Source: Betaproteobacteria bacterium HGW-Betaproteobacteria-14 (GTDB lineage: Bacteria; Pseudomonadota; Gammaproteobacteria; Burkholderiales; Rhodocyclaceae). From it: DNA of 58,978 bases. Made by a program: the position numbers and the translations under genes. The stretch covers positions 1 to 58,978 of the forward strand of contig PHCS01000017.1 of assembly GCA_002840845.1 (NCBI GenBank), given 5' to 3'. Below the pieces are notes generated by a model. That model saw only the letters and a list, made by a program, of their open reading frames with translations, made no database searches and had not been told where the DNA came from. Positions 16,547-24,475 of the stretch are shown piece after piece; the first letter of the stretch is position 1, and the number at the start of each line of letters is the position of its first letter.

Positions 16547-17638
16547 ATGGCCGTCTCGCTGCCTGAATTCCATAGCGCACGCTGCACCCGCTACCGCTAC
16601 CGCTACAGCGCCTGCAGGCGCTGCGCCGATGCCTGTCCGCACGATGCGGTCGAACTCCTCGACGAGGGCATCCGCCTCGATGCGGCGCGCTGCCAGAATT
16701 GCGCGCTATGCACTGCGGCTTGCCCGACAGCGGCACTGGGGGCGGACAACCTGCCGCGCCTCGACCTGCTGCGACGCGCCATCAAGGCCACCCGCTTCAG
16801 CTTCGCCTGCGCGCCATCGGGCCTGGCCGCCGACGCCGTCGTGCCCTGCCTCGGCGCACTGGATGCCGCCATGCTGGCCTATCTGGCCAAGCGCCGCATT
16901 TCGGTCGAACTGCACGGCAGCCATCACTGCGCGCAATGCGCCCACGGCGCCAGGGGCGAGGCGCGGCTCGCGCTGAACCTGCAAGCCGCCGATGCACTGG
17001 AAAATGCGGCCACCCCCGAGGCATGGCAGGGCGCCATGCTGGCTGAAGCGTCCGGACAGGCCGATGCAGGAACCGACTTCAGGGCAAGCCGCCGCCAGCT
17101 CTTCCGCCGCCTGGTCGGGCGCGGCATCGACGAAGTGGCGCGCGCAGCCAGGCCGCCTGCCGACCTGCCGGTGGAAGAGAAGGCCATTCGCGCCGGCCCA
17201 TGGTTCGTACCGGAGATGCGCGAGCTGCTGCAAATAGTTTGCAAGCGCAAGGACGGCGAGCCGTTCCGCATCGGGCCGAATACCGCACTGCCGCTGATGG
17301 ACATCCGCCTGAAGCGGGGCTGCACTGCCTGCGAAGCCTGCTTCCGCGTCTGCCCCAGCGGCGCCATGCAGATCCGCGAGGACGACGACAGCTGGAACCT
17401 GTCCTTCGCGATCGACCGCTGCGTCGGCTGCGGCGTCTGCATGGAGGTCTGCCAGCCGCGCGTGCTTTATGCCGCGGAAACGTTCGATGCATCGCCCGAA
17501 CGCGAGCCGGCCATCCTGCGCCAGCTCGCCAAGCAGCGCTGCAACCGTTGCGACCGCCACTTCGTCTCGACCGAGCCGTGCGAAACCTGCCCGGTATGCG
17601 CCGACGACGCGGACGCCTTCGCGGCCATCTTTGGTTAA
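16547..17638 (+). CDS. Multi-cluster 4Fe-4S ferredoxin-type protein
   Basis: A 363-residue cytoplasmic iron-sulfur protein. The N-terminal part has C-R-R-C-A-D-A-C-P and C-Q-N-C-A-L-C-T-A-A-C-P. A middle region (about 85-150) has a C-A-Q-C-A-H pair, and the C-terminal half has C-T-A-C-E-A-C-F-R-V-C-P and C-V-G-C-G-V-C-M-E-V-C. The last 35 residues carry a zinc-ribbon-like C-N-R-C and C-E-T-C-P-V-C. Up to four clusters are possible. Its place among chaperone and cofactor genes suggests electron supply for maturation rather than turnover; that is inference. Confidence 0.8.
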   Translation: MAVSLPEFHSARCTRYRYRYSACRRCADACPHDAVELLDEGIRLDAARCQNCALCTAACPTAALGADNLPRLDLLRRAIKATRFSFACAPSGLAADAVVPCLGALDAAMLAYLAKRRISVELHGSHHCAQCAHGARGEARLALNLQAADALENAATPEAWQGAMLAEASGQADAGTDFRASRRQLFRRLVGRGIDEVARAARPPADLPVEEKAIRAGPWFVPEMRELLQIVCKRKDGEPFRIGPNTALPLMDIRLKRGCTACEACFRVCPSGAMQIREDDDSWNLSFAIDRCVGCGVCMEVCQPRVLYAAETFDASPEREPAILRQLAKQRCNRCDRHFVSTEPCETCPVCADDADAFAAIFG

Positions 17639-17650
17639 TGGGGACTGGAC

Positions 17651-18043
17651 ATGGAATGGGAATTCACGCCTGAGCAGGTCGTCAAGGGCCAGGTCGGCTA
17701 CGCGCTGGAGGATTTCCGCCGCGACCTTGCCATGGAGGTACGCGGCAACCTCGGCCCGGCTTCGCCCGAACAGGCTGCGCAGACCGCCGACCTGCTGTAT
17801 GACCTCTGCTATGCAATGGCCACGAAAGGCGATATGGATGCCCTGCTGGCCACTCTCGCCTACGACCCGCCGGCCTGCGAATTCCTGCGCGAGATGGTCG
17901 AGCCGATGCGGCAGAACGGCGAGATGCTCGGCGCCATCCTGCAGCGGCTGATCATGGATCGGGTGGAAGCCGGCATGCCGCTGGAACAGGCGCTCGACTC
18001 GGTGGCCGAACATCACCGGAACTCATTGTCAAACGGCCAATGA
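17651..18043 (+). CDS. Hypothetical accessory protein
   Basis: A 130-residue, acidic, all-helical soluble protein with no signal peptide or known motif. It lies 12 bases after the ferredoxin gene and overlaps the next gene by four bases, so it belongs to the accessory operon. Methionine and leucine are frequent in the helices. No function can be stated. Confidence 0.6.
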   Translation: MEWEFTPEQVVKGQVGYALEDFRRDLAMEVRGNLGPASPEQAAQTADLLYDLCYAMATKGDMDALLATLAYDPPACEFLREMVEPMRQNGEMLGAILQRLIMDRVEAGMPLEQALDSVAEHHRNSLSNGQ

Positions 18044-18942
18044 CGCTCTGCCTCGTGCGCGGCTGCGGCGACATCGGCTCCGCCGTTGCCCACGCGCTGT
18101 TCTCGGCCGGACATGCAGTGGTGATCCACGATGTCGCTGCCCCCGGCTTCGCGCGCCGCGGCATGGCCTTCACCGATGCGATGTTCGACGGCAGCGCCGT
18201 CCTGCAAGGCCTCACGGGCAGGCGTACGGGCGATGTCTTCTCGGTTCGCTGGATGCTGGAGCAGCGCCAGGAGATTCCGCTCGTGGCCGTGGATTTCAGG
18301 AAGTTGCTCGACTATCTGCGGCCGCATGTCCTGATCGATGCGCGCATGAACAAGCGCTCGGTGCCCGAAAGGCAGCGCGGCCTCGCGCCGCTGACGATCG
18401 GCCTGGGGCCCAATTTCGTCGCCGGCGACACCGCCGATCTGGTCATTGAAACGGCCTGGCAGGCGCTTGGCGAAATCATCACGTCAGGATCGTCGCTGCC
18501 GCTCTCGGGCGAGCCGCGATCGATCGCCGGCCATGGGCGCGAGCGCTATGTCTATGCGCCAGTCGCGGGATGCTTCGAGACGGACCGCGCCATCGGCGCG
18601 GCCGCCGCGAAAGGCGAGCCCGTCGCCTGCATCGGCAACGAAATCATCCGCGCGCCGCTCGCAGGCTGCCTGAGGGGGATCACGCATGCCGGCGCAACGG
18701 TGAAGGCCGGAACCAAGGTGGTCGAAATCGACCCGCGGGGCGACGCGGCAAAGGCCTTCGGCATCGCGCAGCGGCCTGCAAGGATTGCGCTTGCCGTGCT
18801 CGATGCAATAGCCGGACGCTGCGGCAAGGCAAGCGCGGCACAGCCGAGGCTACCTGCCGGCATCGCGGCGCCGGGCGCGGATCCGAGCGGGGCTCAGCCC
18901 CTTCCCTTCTTCGGCGCCTTCCCGGCAAAGAAGTGGCGGTAA
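18040..18942 (+). CDS. YqeB/EF2563-type molybdenum hydroxylase accessory protein
   Basis: A 300-residue protein beginning with a dinucleotide-binding motif G-C-G-D-I-G-S-A-V-A. It resembles the selenium-dependent molybdenum cofactor protein YqeB, a relative of XdhC, including V-D-F-R-K-L-L and V-I-E-T-A-W regions. XdhC-type proteins bind molybdenum cofactor and are thought to help set its terminal ligand. Here the partner would be the bis-MGD enzyme upstream, an unusual setting since these proteins normally serve xanthine-dehydrogenase-type enzymes. Its last 49 bases overlap the convergent TRAP gene. Confidence 0.8.
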   Translation: MTLCLVRGCGDIGSAVAHALFSAGHAVVIHDVAAPGFARRGMAFTDAMFDGSAVLQGLTGRRTGDVFSVRWMLEQRQEIPLVAVDFRKLLDYLRPHVLIDARMNKRSVPERQRGLAPLTIGLGPNFVAGDTADLVIETAWQALGEIITSGSSLPLSGEPRSIAGHGRERYVYAPVAGCFETDRAIGAAAAKGEPVACIGNEIIRAPLAGCLRGITHAGATVKAGTKVVEIDPRGDAAKAFGIAQRPARIALAVLDAIAGRCGKASAAQPRLPAGIAAPGADPSGAQPLPFFGAFPAKKWR

Positions 18943-20000
18943 GCCATCCTGTAATCGACCAGCGTGTCGTGCTGCCAGCGGCAGGTGCGCTGCGCGTAGG
19001 CGCGCATGGAGTCGCTCACCTTCCTGAACATCGGATTCTCGGCGCTCTTTTCGGCCACCACCTTGTTCCAGGCCGCCAGCTGGCGTTTCAGGATCGCATC
19101 CGGCGTCTTGCGGAAGCTGACTTTCCCCTGCAGGTCGAGGTAGTCCTGCGAATAGCGCTCGATGGCCTTCCACGACATGTCGGCCGAGGCGGCCTCGACG
19201 GCATGCGTGATAATGGCCTTGAGCTCCTCCGGCAGGGCGTCGTAGCGCGGCCGGTTGAAGAGGATCTCGAACTGTTCGGCGCTCTGGTGGAAACTCTGCA
19301 GCATGCAATACCGGGCGACATCCGGCAGGCCGAGCTGGCGGTCGGAACTGGCGTTGTTGAACTCGGCGGCGTCGATCATGCCGCGATCCATCGCCGGCAC
19401 GATCTCGCCGGCCGGCAGCGGGTTCACTTCGACGCCCATCTCCCGGTACAGGTCGACGGCCAGGCCGACGGTGCGGAACTTCAGGCCCTTCAGCTCGCCC
19501 GCCCGCTTCACCGGCTTCCTGAACCAGCCGAAGGGCTGGGTCGGCATCGGGCCATAGAGGAAGGAACGCACGTCGAGGTCGAGGCTCCTGTAGATCTCGT
19601 CGAGCAGCGCGCTGCCGCCGCCGTAACGATGCCAGGCCAGCACGGTGTTGGCATCCATGCCGAAGGCCGGACCCGAGCCCCACAGCCCGGCTGCGGAGTT
19701 CTTGCCGTGCCAGTAGGTCACGACGCCGTGGCCGCCGTCGAGCCGGCCCCGGGAGACGGCATCGATCAGGTCGAAAGCCTTCACCACGGCGCCGGCCGGC
19801 AGCACCTCGATGCGCAGGCGGCCGCCGGACATGGCGTTTACCTTGGCGGCGAAGTCGAGGGCGTATTCGTGGAAGATGTCCTGCGCCGGCCAGGTCGACT
19901 GGAAGCGCAGGGTGATCGGCGCGCGCGCCGCGGCGATCATGGGGAAGCCGAGCGCGGCGGCGGCCGTGCCGGCGAGGAAACCGCGGCGCGAGGATTTCAA
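18894..20000 (-). CDS. TRAP transporter substrate-binding protein (DctP family), orphan
   Basis: A 368-residue periplasmic binding protein with a Tat-like signal (K-S-S-R-R-G-F-L-A-G). The DctP core is clear: L-R-F-Q-S-T-W, L-K-F-R-T-V-G-L, and D-A-A-E-F-N-N, the region around the ligand carboxylate. Proteins of this branch bind organic acids such as lactate or pyruvate. The start is TTG at 20000, supported by GGGGGAAG seven bases upstream; no ATG fits. No DctQ/DctM membrane genes adjoin, so transport partners must be elsewhere. Downstream it overlaps the YqeB-like gene tail to tail. Confidence 0.85.
   Translation of the reverse strand: MKSSRRGFLAGTAAAALGFPMIAAARAPITLRFQSTWPAQDIFHEYALDFAAKVNAMSGGRLRIEVLPAGAVVKAFDLIDAVSRGRLDGGHGVVTYWHGKNSAAGLWGSGPAFGMDANTVLAWHRYGGGSALLDEIYRSLDLDVRSFLYGPMPTQPFGWFRKPVKRAGELKGLKFRTVGLAVDLYREMGVEVNPLPAGEIVPAMDRGMIDAAEFNNASSDRQLGLPDVARYCMLQSFHQSAEQFEILFNRPRYDALPEELKAIITHAVEAASADMSWKAIERYSQDYLDLQGKVSFRKTPDAILKRQLAAWNKVVAEKSAENPMFRKVSDSMRAYAQRTCRWQHDTLVDYRMAYRHFFAGKAPKKGRG
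19101..19125 (+). repeat. Dispersed motif copy H inside the TRAP gene
   Basis: CGGCGT (one mismatch), ten bases, then exact CTGACTTTC, antisense to the gene. The sense strand reads K-V-S-F-R-K-T-P. Confidence 0.6.
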
Positions 20001-20020
20001 GGGTTTGCTTCCCCCACCGG

Positions 20021-21748
20021 CTATTCCTTTTCCTCGGCGGCGGGCGCCTCGCGGAAACGCTCCTGCAGGGCGCGGTAGCGCTTCGTGCGCACTTCCTGCA
20101 CATCGGCGAGCGCCCGCTCCAGCGGGATGCCCAGCCGCGTCAGCGTCTGCACCGCCAGCATCAGGCTGCCCTCCAGCACCTCGGGCACGACCTCGTCGGC
20201 GCCGGCGCGCTTGAGCTCGTCCAGGTAGGTGTCGTCGGCGGCACGCACCACCACCGGCAGGTCGGGGCGCCGCTGGCGCACGATGCCCAGCACCTTGATC
20301 GCCGACGGCACATCGGCATAGGTGACGATGACGACGCGCGCGCGGTCCAGTCCCGCCGCCACCAGCACTTCGCGCCGGTCGGCATCGCCGAACACCACGC
20401 TTTCGCCGGCCTGCACGGCCTGTTGCACGCGGTGGGCGTCGGTGTCGAGGGCGATGAAGGGGATTTCCTCGCGAACCAGAAAGCGCGCGATGCTTTGGCC
20501 GGTGCGGCCGTAGCCGCAGACGATGGCATGCTCGCCGATGCCGGAGGCCTGCGCTGCGACTTCCTGCAGCGCGGTGGCGCGCTTCATCCATTCGTCCTTC
20601 GACAGGCGGGCACTCCAGTGACGCGCCCGTTCGATGAGGATCGGCGCCAGCAGCATGGAGAGCAGCATGCCCGCCAGCGACGGCTGCGACACCTCGGGCG
20701 TGAGCAGGTGGCTGGCGCTCGCCAGGGTCAGCAGGACGAAGCCGAACTCTCCGGCCTGGGCCAGCTGCGCGGCAGTGCGGAAGGCCACCGAAAAATCGGC
20801 GCCGGACAGGCGCGTCACCAGCAGGATGAGCAGTCCCTTGCCGAGCACCAGGCCGGCAAGCACCAGCGCCACCCATTCGATGCGCTGCCAGACGACGGTC
20901 AGGTCGAGCATGGCGCCGATGGTGACGAAGAACAGGCCGAGCAGCACGTCGCGGAAGGGCCGGATGTCGGCCTCGACCTGGTGGCGATAGAGCGTCTCGG
21001 AGATGAGCATGCCGCCAAGGAAGGCGCCGAGCGACATCGACAGGCCGAAATGCTCGGTGAGAAAGGACATGCCAACAATCAGCCAGAGCACGTTGAGCAT
21101 GAACAGCTCGGACGATTTGCGCCGCGCCACGACGTCGAAGAGGCGCTGCAGCACGGGCCGGCCGAGCACCACGACCAGCGCCAGCAGCAGTGCCGCCTGG
21201 AGGAGCGCCGTGCCGAGCGTGGCGCCGAGGCGCGCGGTGTCGGCGAGCGCCGGCACGAGAATCAGCAGCGGCACCACGGCGATGTCCTGGAACAGCAGCA
21301 CGCTCATGGTGCGCCGGCCGGACGCCGAATGCAGGTCCAGCTTCTCGGCAAGCAGCTTGGCGACGATGGCGGTGGACGACATGGCAAAGGCGGCGCCCAG
21401 CGCCAGGCCGCCCTGCCAGGGTATGTCGCCGAAGTAGGCAATGCCCATCGTTGCCAGCATCGTGACGACGACTTGGGCGCCGCCCAGGCCGAACACCTGC
21501 CAGCGCATGGCGATGAGCCGCGGCAGGGAGAATTCCAGGCCGATGGAGAACATCAGGAAGACCACGCCGAATTCGGCCAGGCGCGAAGTCTGCTCGCTTT
21601 CCGGCAGCCAGCCCAGCGCATGCGGGCCGACGGCAATGCCGATGGCCAGATAGGCCAGCAGGGATGGCAGGCGGAGGAGGCGCGCCAGCGCAACCACCAG
21701 CACCGCTGCCGTCAGCAACACCAGAACGACGCGTATTCCTTCATGCAT
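20021..21748 (-). CDS. Kef-type cation/proton antiporter with RCK domain (CPA2)
   Basis: A 575-residue monovalent cation:proton antiporter. The membrane domain (about 1-385) has twelve or so helices with the CPA2 pattern S-S-T-A-I-V and L-L-F-Q-D-I-A. The C-terminal RCK_N domain (about 405-530) binds nucleotide through G-Y-G-R-T-G and ends its sheet at L-D-T-D. Members release K+ in exchange for H+ during electrophile or osmotic stress. No KefF/KefG partner is adjacent. The TRAP gene starts 20 bases after its stop. Confidence 0.9.
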   Translation of the reverse strand: MHEGIRVVLVLLTAAVLVVALARLLRLPSLLAYLAIGIAVGPHALGWLPESEQTSRLAEFGVVFLMFSIGLEFSLPRLIAMRWQVFGLGGAQVVVTMLATMGIAYFGDIPWQGGLALGAAFAMSSTAIVAKLLAEKLDLHSASGRRTMSVLLFQDIAVVPLLILVPALADTARLGATLGTALLQAALLLALVVVLGRPVLQRLFDVVARRKSSELFMLNVLWLIVGMSFLTEHFGLSMSLGAFLGGMLISETLYRHQVEADIRPFRDVLLGLFFVTIGAMLDLTVVWQRIEWVALVLAGLVLGKGLLILLVTRLSGADFSVAFRTAAQLAQAGEFGFVLLTLASASHLLTPEVSQPSLAGMLLSMLLAPILIERARHWSARLSKDEWMKRATALQEVAAQASGIGEHAIVCGYGRTGQSIARFLVREEIPFIALDTDAHRVQQAVQAGESVVFGDADRREVLVAAGLDRARVVIVTYADVPSAIKVLGIVRQRRPDLPVVVRAADDTYLDELKRAGADEVVPEVLEGSLMLAVQTLTRLGIPLERALADVQEVRTKRYRALQERFREAPAAEEKE

Positions 21749-21883
21749 TGTTTATGCGGACCGGCCTGTGTAACTGCCGTCTTGTCGAGGTTCATTGAAA
21801 ACAGGCGAAAGGATAACGCGGAAGTTGCCGCCCAACCGAAAACTTTGCGGCCAACCCTTATGTATCAGGCAGCCGCCTTCGCA

Positions 21884-21889
21884 TATAAT
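21884..21889 (+). promoter_or_regulatory. -10 element upstream of the Mrp-like operon
   Basis: A perfect TATAAT about 65 bases before the first Mrp gene, in the gap between it and the divergent Kef gene. No good -35 hexamer is found at 16-18 bp, so an activator may be needed. Confidence 0.5.
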
Positions 21890-21954
21890 TTGCACTTCGC
21901 GGCCGCCAAGGTGCGTCGGCCCCATCAGAACCTTCCGTTGCTCGGGCTTTCTGG

Positions 21955-22431
21955 ATGCTTTACGCGGCAAGCGCGACTCTTGCGCTCTTTTCTTTCTGGC
22001 TGGTGCTGTCCGGCTTCTTTACCGCGTTTCTCGTCGGCGCAGGCGCCGCCTCGGCGCTGGCCGTGGTCGCTTTTTCGCGGCGCATGGACGTCATCGACCG
22101 CGAGGGGCACCCCATCCACCTGAGCTGGCGCGCCCTCACCTACTGGCCCTGGCTGATCAAGGAAATCGTCAAGTCGGCCTGGGACGTCTCGAAAATCATT
22201 CTCCATCCGCGCCTGCCGGTCAGCCCGACGCTGGTCCGCATCAAGCCGACGCAGCGCACGCCGGAAGGACTCGTCACCCACGCCAATTCGATCACGCTCA
22301 CGCCAGGCACGATCTCGGTCGAGGTCGGCGCCGACGAGTTCCTGGTCCACGCCGTCACCCGCGAGGGCGCCGAGGGCGTGGCGAGCGGCGAAATGGATCG
22401 CCGCACCACCCGCTTCGAGGGCGGAACCTGA
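21955..22431 (+). CDS. mrpE: Na+/H+ antiporter subunit E (MrpE/MnhE)
   Basis: A 158-residue MnhE-family protein: two N-terminal membrane helices followed by a conserved cytoplasmic domain with L-T-Y-W-P-W-L and the family region T-L-T-P-G-T-I-S-V-E-V. It opens an operon in which subunits run E-F-G-A'-B-C-D, a permuted order relative to Bacillus mrpABCDEFG. The ribosome-binding site is weak. The complex exports Na+ for H+ across the inner membrane. Confidence 0.9.
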   Translation: MLYAASATLALFSFWLVLSGFFTAFLVGAGAASALAVVAFSRRMDVIDREGHPIHLSWRALTYWPWLIKEIVKSAWDVSKIILHPRLPVSPTLVRIKPTQRTPEGLVTHANSITLTPGTISVEVGADEFLVHAVTREGAEGVASGEMDRRTTRFEGGT

Positions 22432-22432
22432 C

Positions 22433-22714
22433 ATGTTCACCACAGCCGCCCTGGCCCTGCTGGTCGCCCTCGGCCTCGCCCTGACGCGCGCCGTGCTCGG
22501 ACCGACCGTGTTCGACCGGGCGCAGGCGGCCAACACCATCGGCACGCTTGCCGTCCTCCTCCTGGCGGTGATCGGCTTCCTCAACGGCCGCCCGGAATTC
22601 CTCGACCTGGCCATCGTCTACGGGCTGCTCAACGTCATCGGCACCATCGCCGTCCTCAAGTACTTCACCTACGGCGACCTGGGCGAGCCGGGCGAGGCGG
22701 AGGAAAAGCGGTGA
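22433..22714 (+). CDS. mrpF: Na+/H+ antiporter subunit F (MrpF/MnhF)
   Basis: A 93-residue protein with three membrane helices and the MrpF signature R-A-V-L-G-P-T-V-F-D-R. It starts one base after the mrpE stop and overlaps mrpG. An Asp in the middle of the last helix region (F-L-D-L-A-I-V-Y) is the family's ion-path residue. Confidence 0.9.
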   Translation: MFTTAALALLVALGLALTRAVLGPTVFDRAQAANTIGTLAVLLLAVIGFLNGRPEFLDLAIVYGLLNVIGTIAVLKYFTYGDLGEPGEAEEKR

Positions 22715-23037
22715 GCATGATCCTCGATTGGGCGAGCTGGGCCTGCCTGCTGGCAGGCGGTTTCTTCTGCATCGTTGGCGCCCTCGGCCTCGTGCGCATG
22801 CCGGATTTCTACACGCGCATGCACGCCGCCAGCGTCACCGACACGCTGGGCGCCGGGCTGATCCTTTTCGGACTGATATTGCAGGCCGGCTGGACGCTGG
22901 TGATGGCCAAGCTGCTGATCATCGTCCTGCTGATCGCCTTCACCAGCCCGACCGCCACCCACGCACTGGCCAAAACGGCACTGACGCGCCGCGTGCCGCA
23001 TCTGGCGGAAGACGGAGAGCCATCATCGAAACCCTGA
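22711..23037 (+). CDS. mrpG: Na+/H+ antiporter subunit G (MrpG/MnhG)
   Basis: A 108-residue protein with three membrane helices and the MrpG core G-L-V-R-M-P-D-F-Y-T-R-M-H-A-A and D-T-L-G. The start is GTG at 22711, overlapping the mrpF stop; an ATG two codons later is possible. It overlaps the next gene by 16 bases. Confidence 0.9.
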   Translation: MSMILDWASWACLLAGGFFCIVGALGLVRMPDFYTRMHAASVTDTLGAGLILFGLILQAGWTLVMAKLLIIVLLIAFTSPTATHALAKTALTRRVPHLAEDGEPSSKP

Positions 23038-23570
23038 TCATCAACGTCCTGCTGGCGATGATGGCGGTGGCCGTGGTGGCCCTGACGCGCAGCCGCAACC
23101 TGTTCGCGGTCGTCGTGCTGGGCGGCATCTACAGCTTTCTCATGGCCACCGTAATGGTCGCGCTCGACGCGGTCGACGTGGCGATGACCGAGGCCGCCGT
23201 CGGCGCCGGCATCTCGACAGTGCTGCTGCTAAGCGCCCTGCACCTGTGCAAGAGCGAGGAAGCCAAGCCGCTGCACCGCCCCTGGCTGCCGCTCCTGCTC
23301 GCCGTCGCGACCGGCGCCATGCTGGTCTATGGCACGCTCGGCCTGCCGGCCTTCTCGAATCCAGAAGCGCCGATCCACACCCACGTCGCGCCGCGCTACA
23401 TCAACGATGGGCCGCGCGAAACCGGCGTGCCGAACATCGTCACCGCCGTGCTGGCCAGCTATCGCGGCTTCGACACCCTGGGCGAGACGACCGTGGTGTT
23501 CACGGCCGGCATCGGCGTCATCGCCCTGCTGCGGCGCCGACGCCGCAACAGGGACGATGAGGAACAATGA
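23022..23570 (+). CDS. MrpA C-terminal-like subunit (MbhD/MnhB-type, DUF4040), apparent AUC start
   Basis: A 182-residue membrane protein equivalent to the tail of MrpA: an MbhD-like part (D-A-V-D-V-A-M-T-E-A-A-V-G-A-G) then a region ending in V-L-A-S-Y-R-G-F-D-T-L-G-E-T, the usual MrpA/B junction motif. Family members begin M-I-E-x-L; here the matching codon at 23022 is ATC, preceded by GGAGAG four bases away. Either AUC initiates, a sequencing error hides an ATG, or translation starts at ATG 23058 and loses the first helix start. It overlaps mrpG and mrpB. Confidence 0.8.
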   Translation: MIETLIINVLLAMMAVAVVALTRSRNLFAVVVLGGIYSFLMATVMVALDAVDVAMTEAAVGAGISTVLLLSALHLCKSEEAKPLHRPWLPLLLAVATGAMLVYGTLGLPAFSNPEAPIHTHVAPRYINDGPRETGVPNIVTAVLASYRGFDTLGETTVVFTAGIGVIALLRRRRRNRDDEEQ

Positions 23571-23995
23571 AGCACTATCTCGTCCTGCGCGTCATCGCCA
23601 AGCTGCTGATCCCCTTCATGCTGCTGTTCGCGCTCTACGTCCAGTTCCACGGCGATTTCGGGCCGGGCGGCGGCTTCCAGGCTGGCACCATTGCCGCTGC
23701 CGCCGTCATCTTCTACGCGCTGATCTACGGACTTCCCAATGCGCGCAAGGTCATGCCGAGCTGGCTGGTCGAGGCGATGATCGCTTCAGGCGTCTTGCTC
23801 TACGCCGGCGTCGGCATCGCCGGCATCCTCCTCGGCGGCAACTTCCTCGATTACTTCGTGCTGTCGGCCGACCCCGTCGCCGGACAGCACCGCGGCATCT
23901 TCTGGGTCGAGGCCGGCGTGGCCATCACGGTGTCCGGCGTGATGCTGAAGGTCTTCTACATGTTCGCCGGACGCGGGCGGGACGAAGCGGAATGA
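23567..23995 (+). CDS. mrpB: Na+/H+ antiporter subunit B (MrpB/MnhB)
   Basis: A 142-residue MnhB-domain protein with four membrane helices and the hallmark Y-V-Q-F-H-G-D-F-G-P-G-G-G-F-Q-A-G. Its ATG overlaps the stop of the preceding gene and its stop overlaps the ATG of mrpC, so the three are translationally coupled. Confidence 0.92.
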   Translation: MKHYLVLRVIAKLLIPFMLLFALYVQFHGDFGPGGGFQAGTIAAAAVIFYALIYGLPNARKVMPSWLVEAMIASGVLLYAGVGIAGILLGGNFLDYFVLSADPVAGQHRGIFWVEAGVAITVSGVMLKVFYMFAGRGRDEAE

Positions 23996-24360
23996 GCGCC
24001 GCAGGTCACTTTGCCTATTGGGTCACCATCTTCCTGCTGATGGCGGGCCTCTACATCCTCATCGCCCGCGGCAACCTCATCAAGAAGCTGGTCGGCATGA
24101 GCATCTTCCAGACTTCCGTGTACCTGCTCTACATCGCGCCGGGCAAGCTCATCGGCGGCACGGCGCCCATCTTCGCCGAGCAGTTCAAGGTCTATTCGAA
24201 TCCCCTGCCGCATGTGCTCATCCTCACCGCCATCGTCGTCGGCGTGGCGACGCTGGCGCTCGGCCTGGCGCTGGTGGTGCGCATCCGCGAAGCCTACGAC
24301 ACCATCGAGGAAGACGAGATCCTCGCGCTCGACGACAAGCTGGAGCGCGAGAAGGAATGA
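23992..24360 (+). CDS. mrpC: Na+/H+ antiporter subunit C (MrpC, NuoK-like)
   Basis: A 122-residue protein with three membrane helices, homologous to NuoK of complex I. The family features G-M-S-I-F-Q-T-S-V and L-T-A-I-V-V-G-V-A-T are visible. A charged C-terminal tail (E-E-D-E-I-L) follows. The next gene begins only after a 115-bp gap with a hairpin, the only real break in the cluster. Confidence 0.9.
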   Translation: MSAAGHFAYWVTIFLLMAGLYILIARGNLIKKLVGMSIFQTSVYLLYIAPGKLIGGTAPIFAEQFKVYSNPLPHVLILTAIVVGVATLALGLALVVRIREAYDTIEEDEILALDDKLEREKE

Positions 24361-24435
24361 TTGCCGCCCGCCGGGCCGTCCCAAGGGCGGCGAAGTCAAC
24401 AGCATGGAGCGGCCGCAGGCCGCGAACCATCGTCA

Positions 24436-24456
24436 CCCCCTTCCTCGGGAAGGGGG
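24436..24456 (+). promoter_or_regulatory. Stable hairpin in the leader of the first large antiporter subunit
   Basis: Arms CCCCCTTCC and GGAAGGGGG with a three-base loop lie 20 bases before the ATG at 24476 and partly cover the G-rich ribosome-binding region. It could slow transcription or limit translation. The rest of the 24361-24475 gap looks like non-coding repeat-type sequence. Confidence 0.45.
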
Positions 24457-24475
24457 ATGGGGGGATGGCAGTCCG

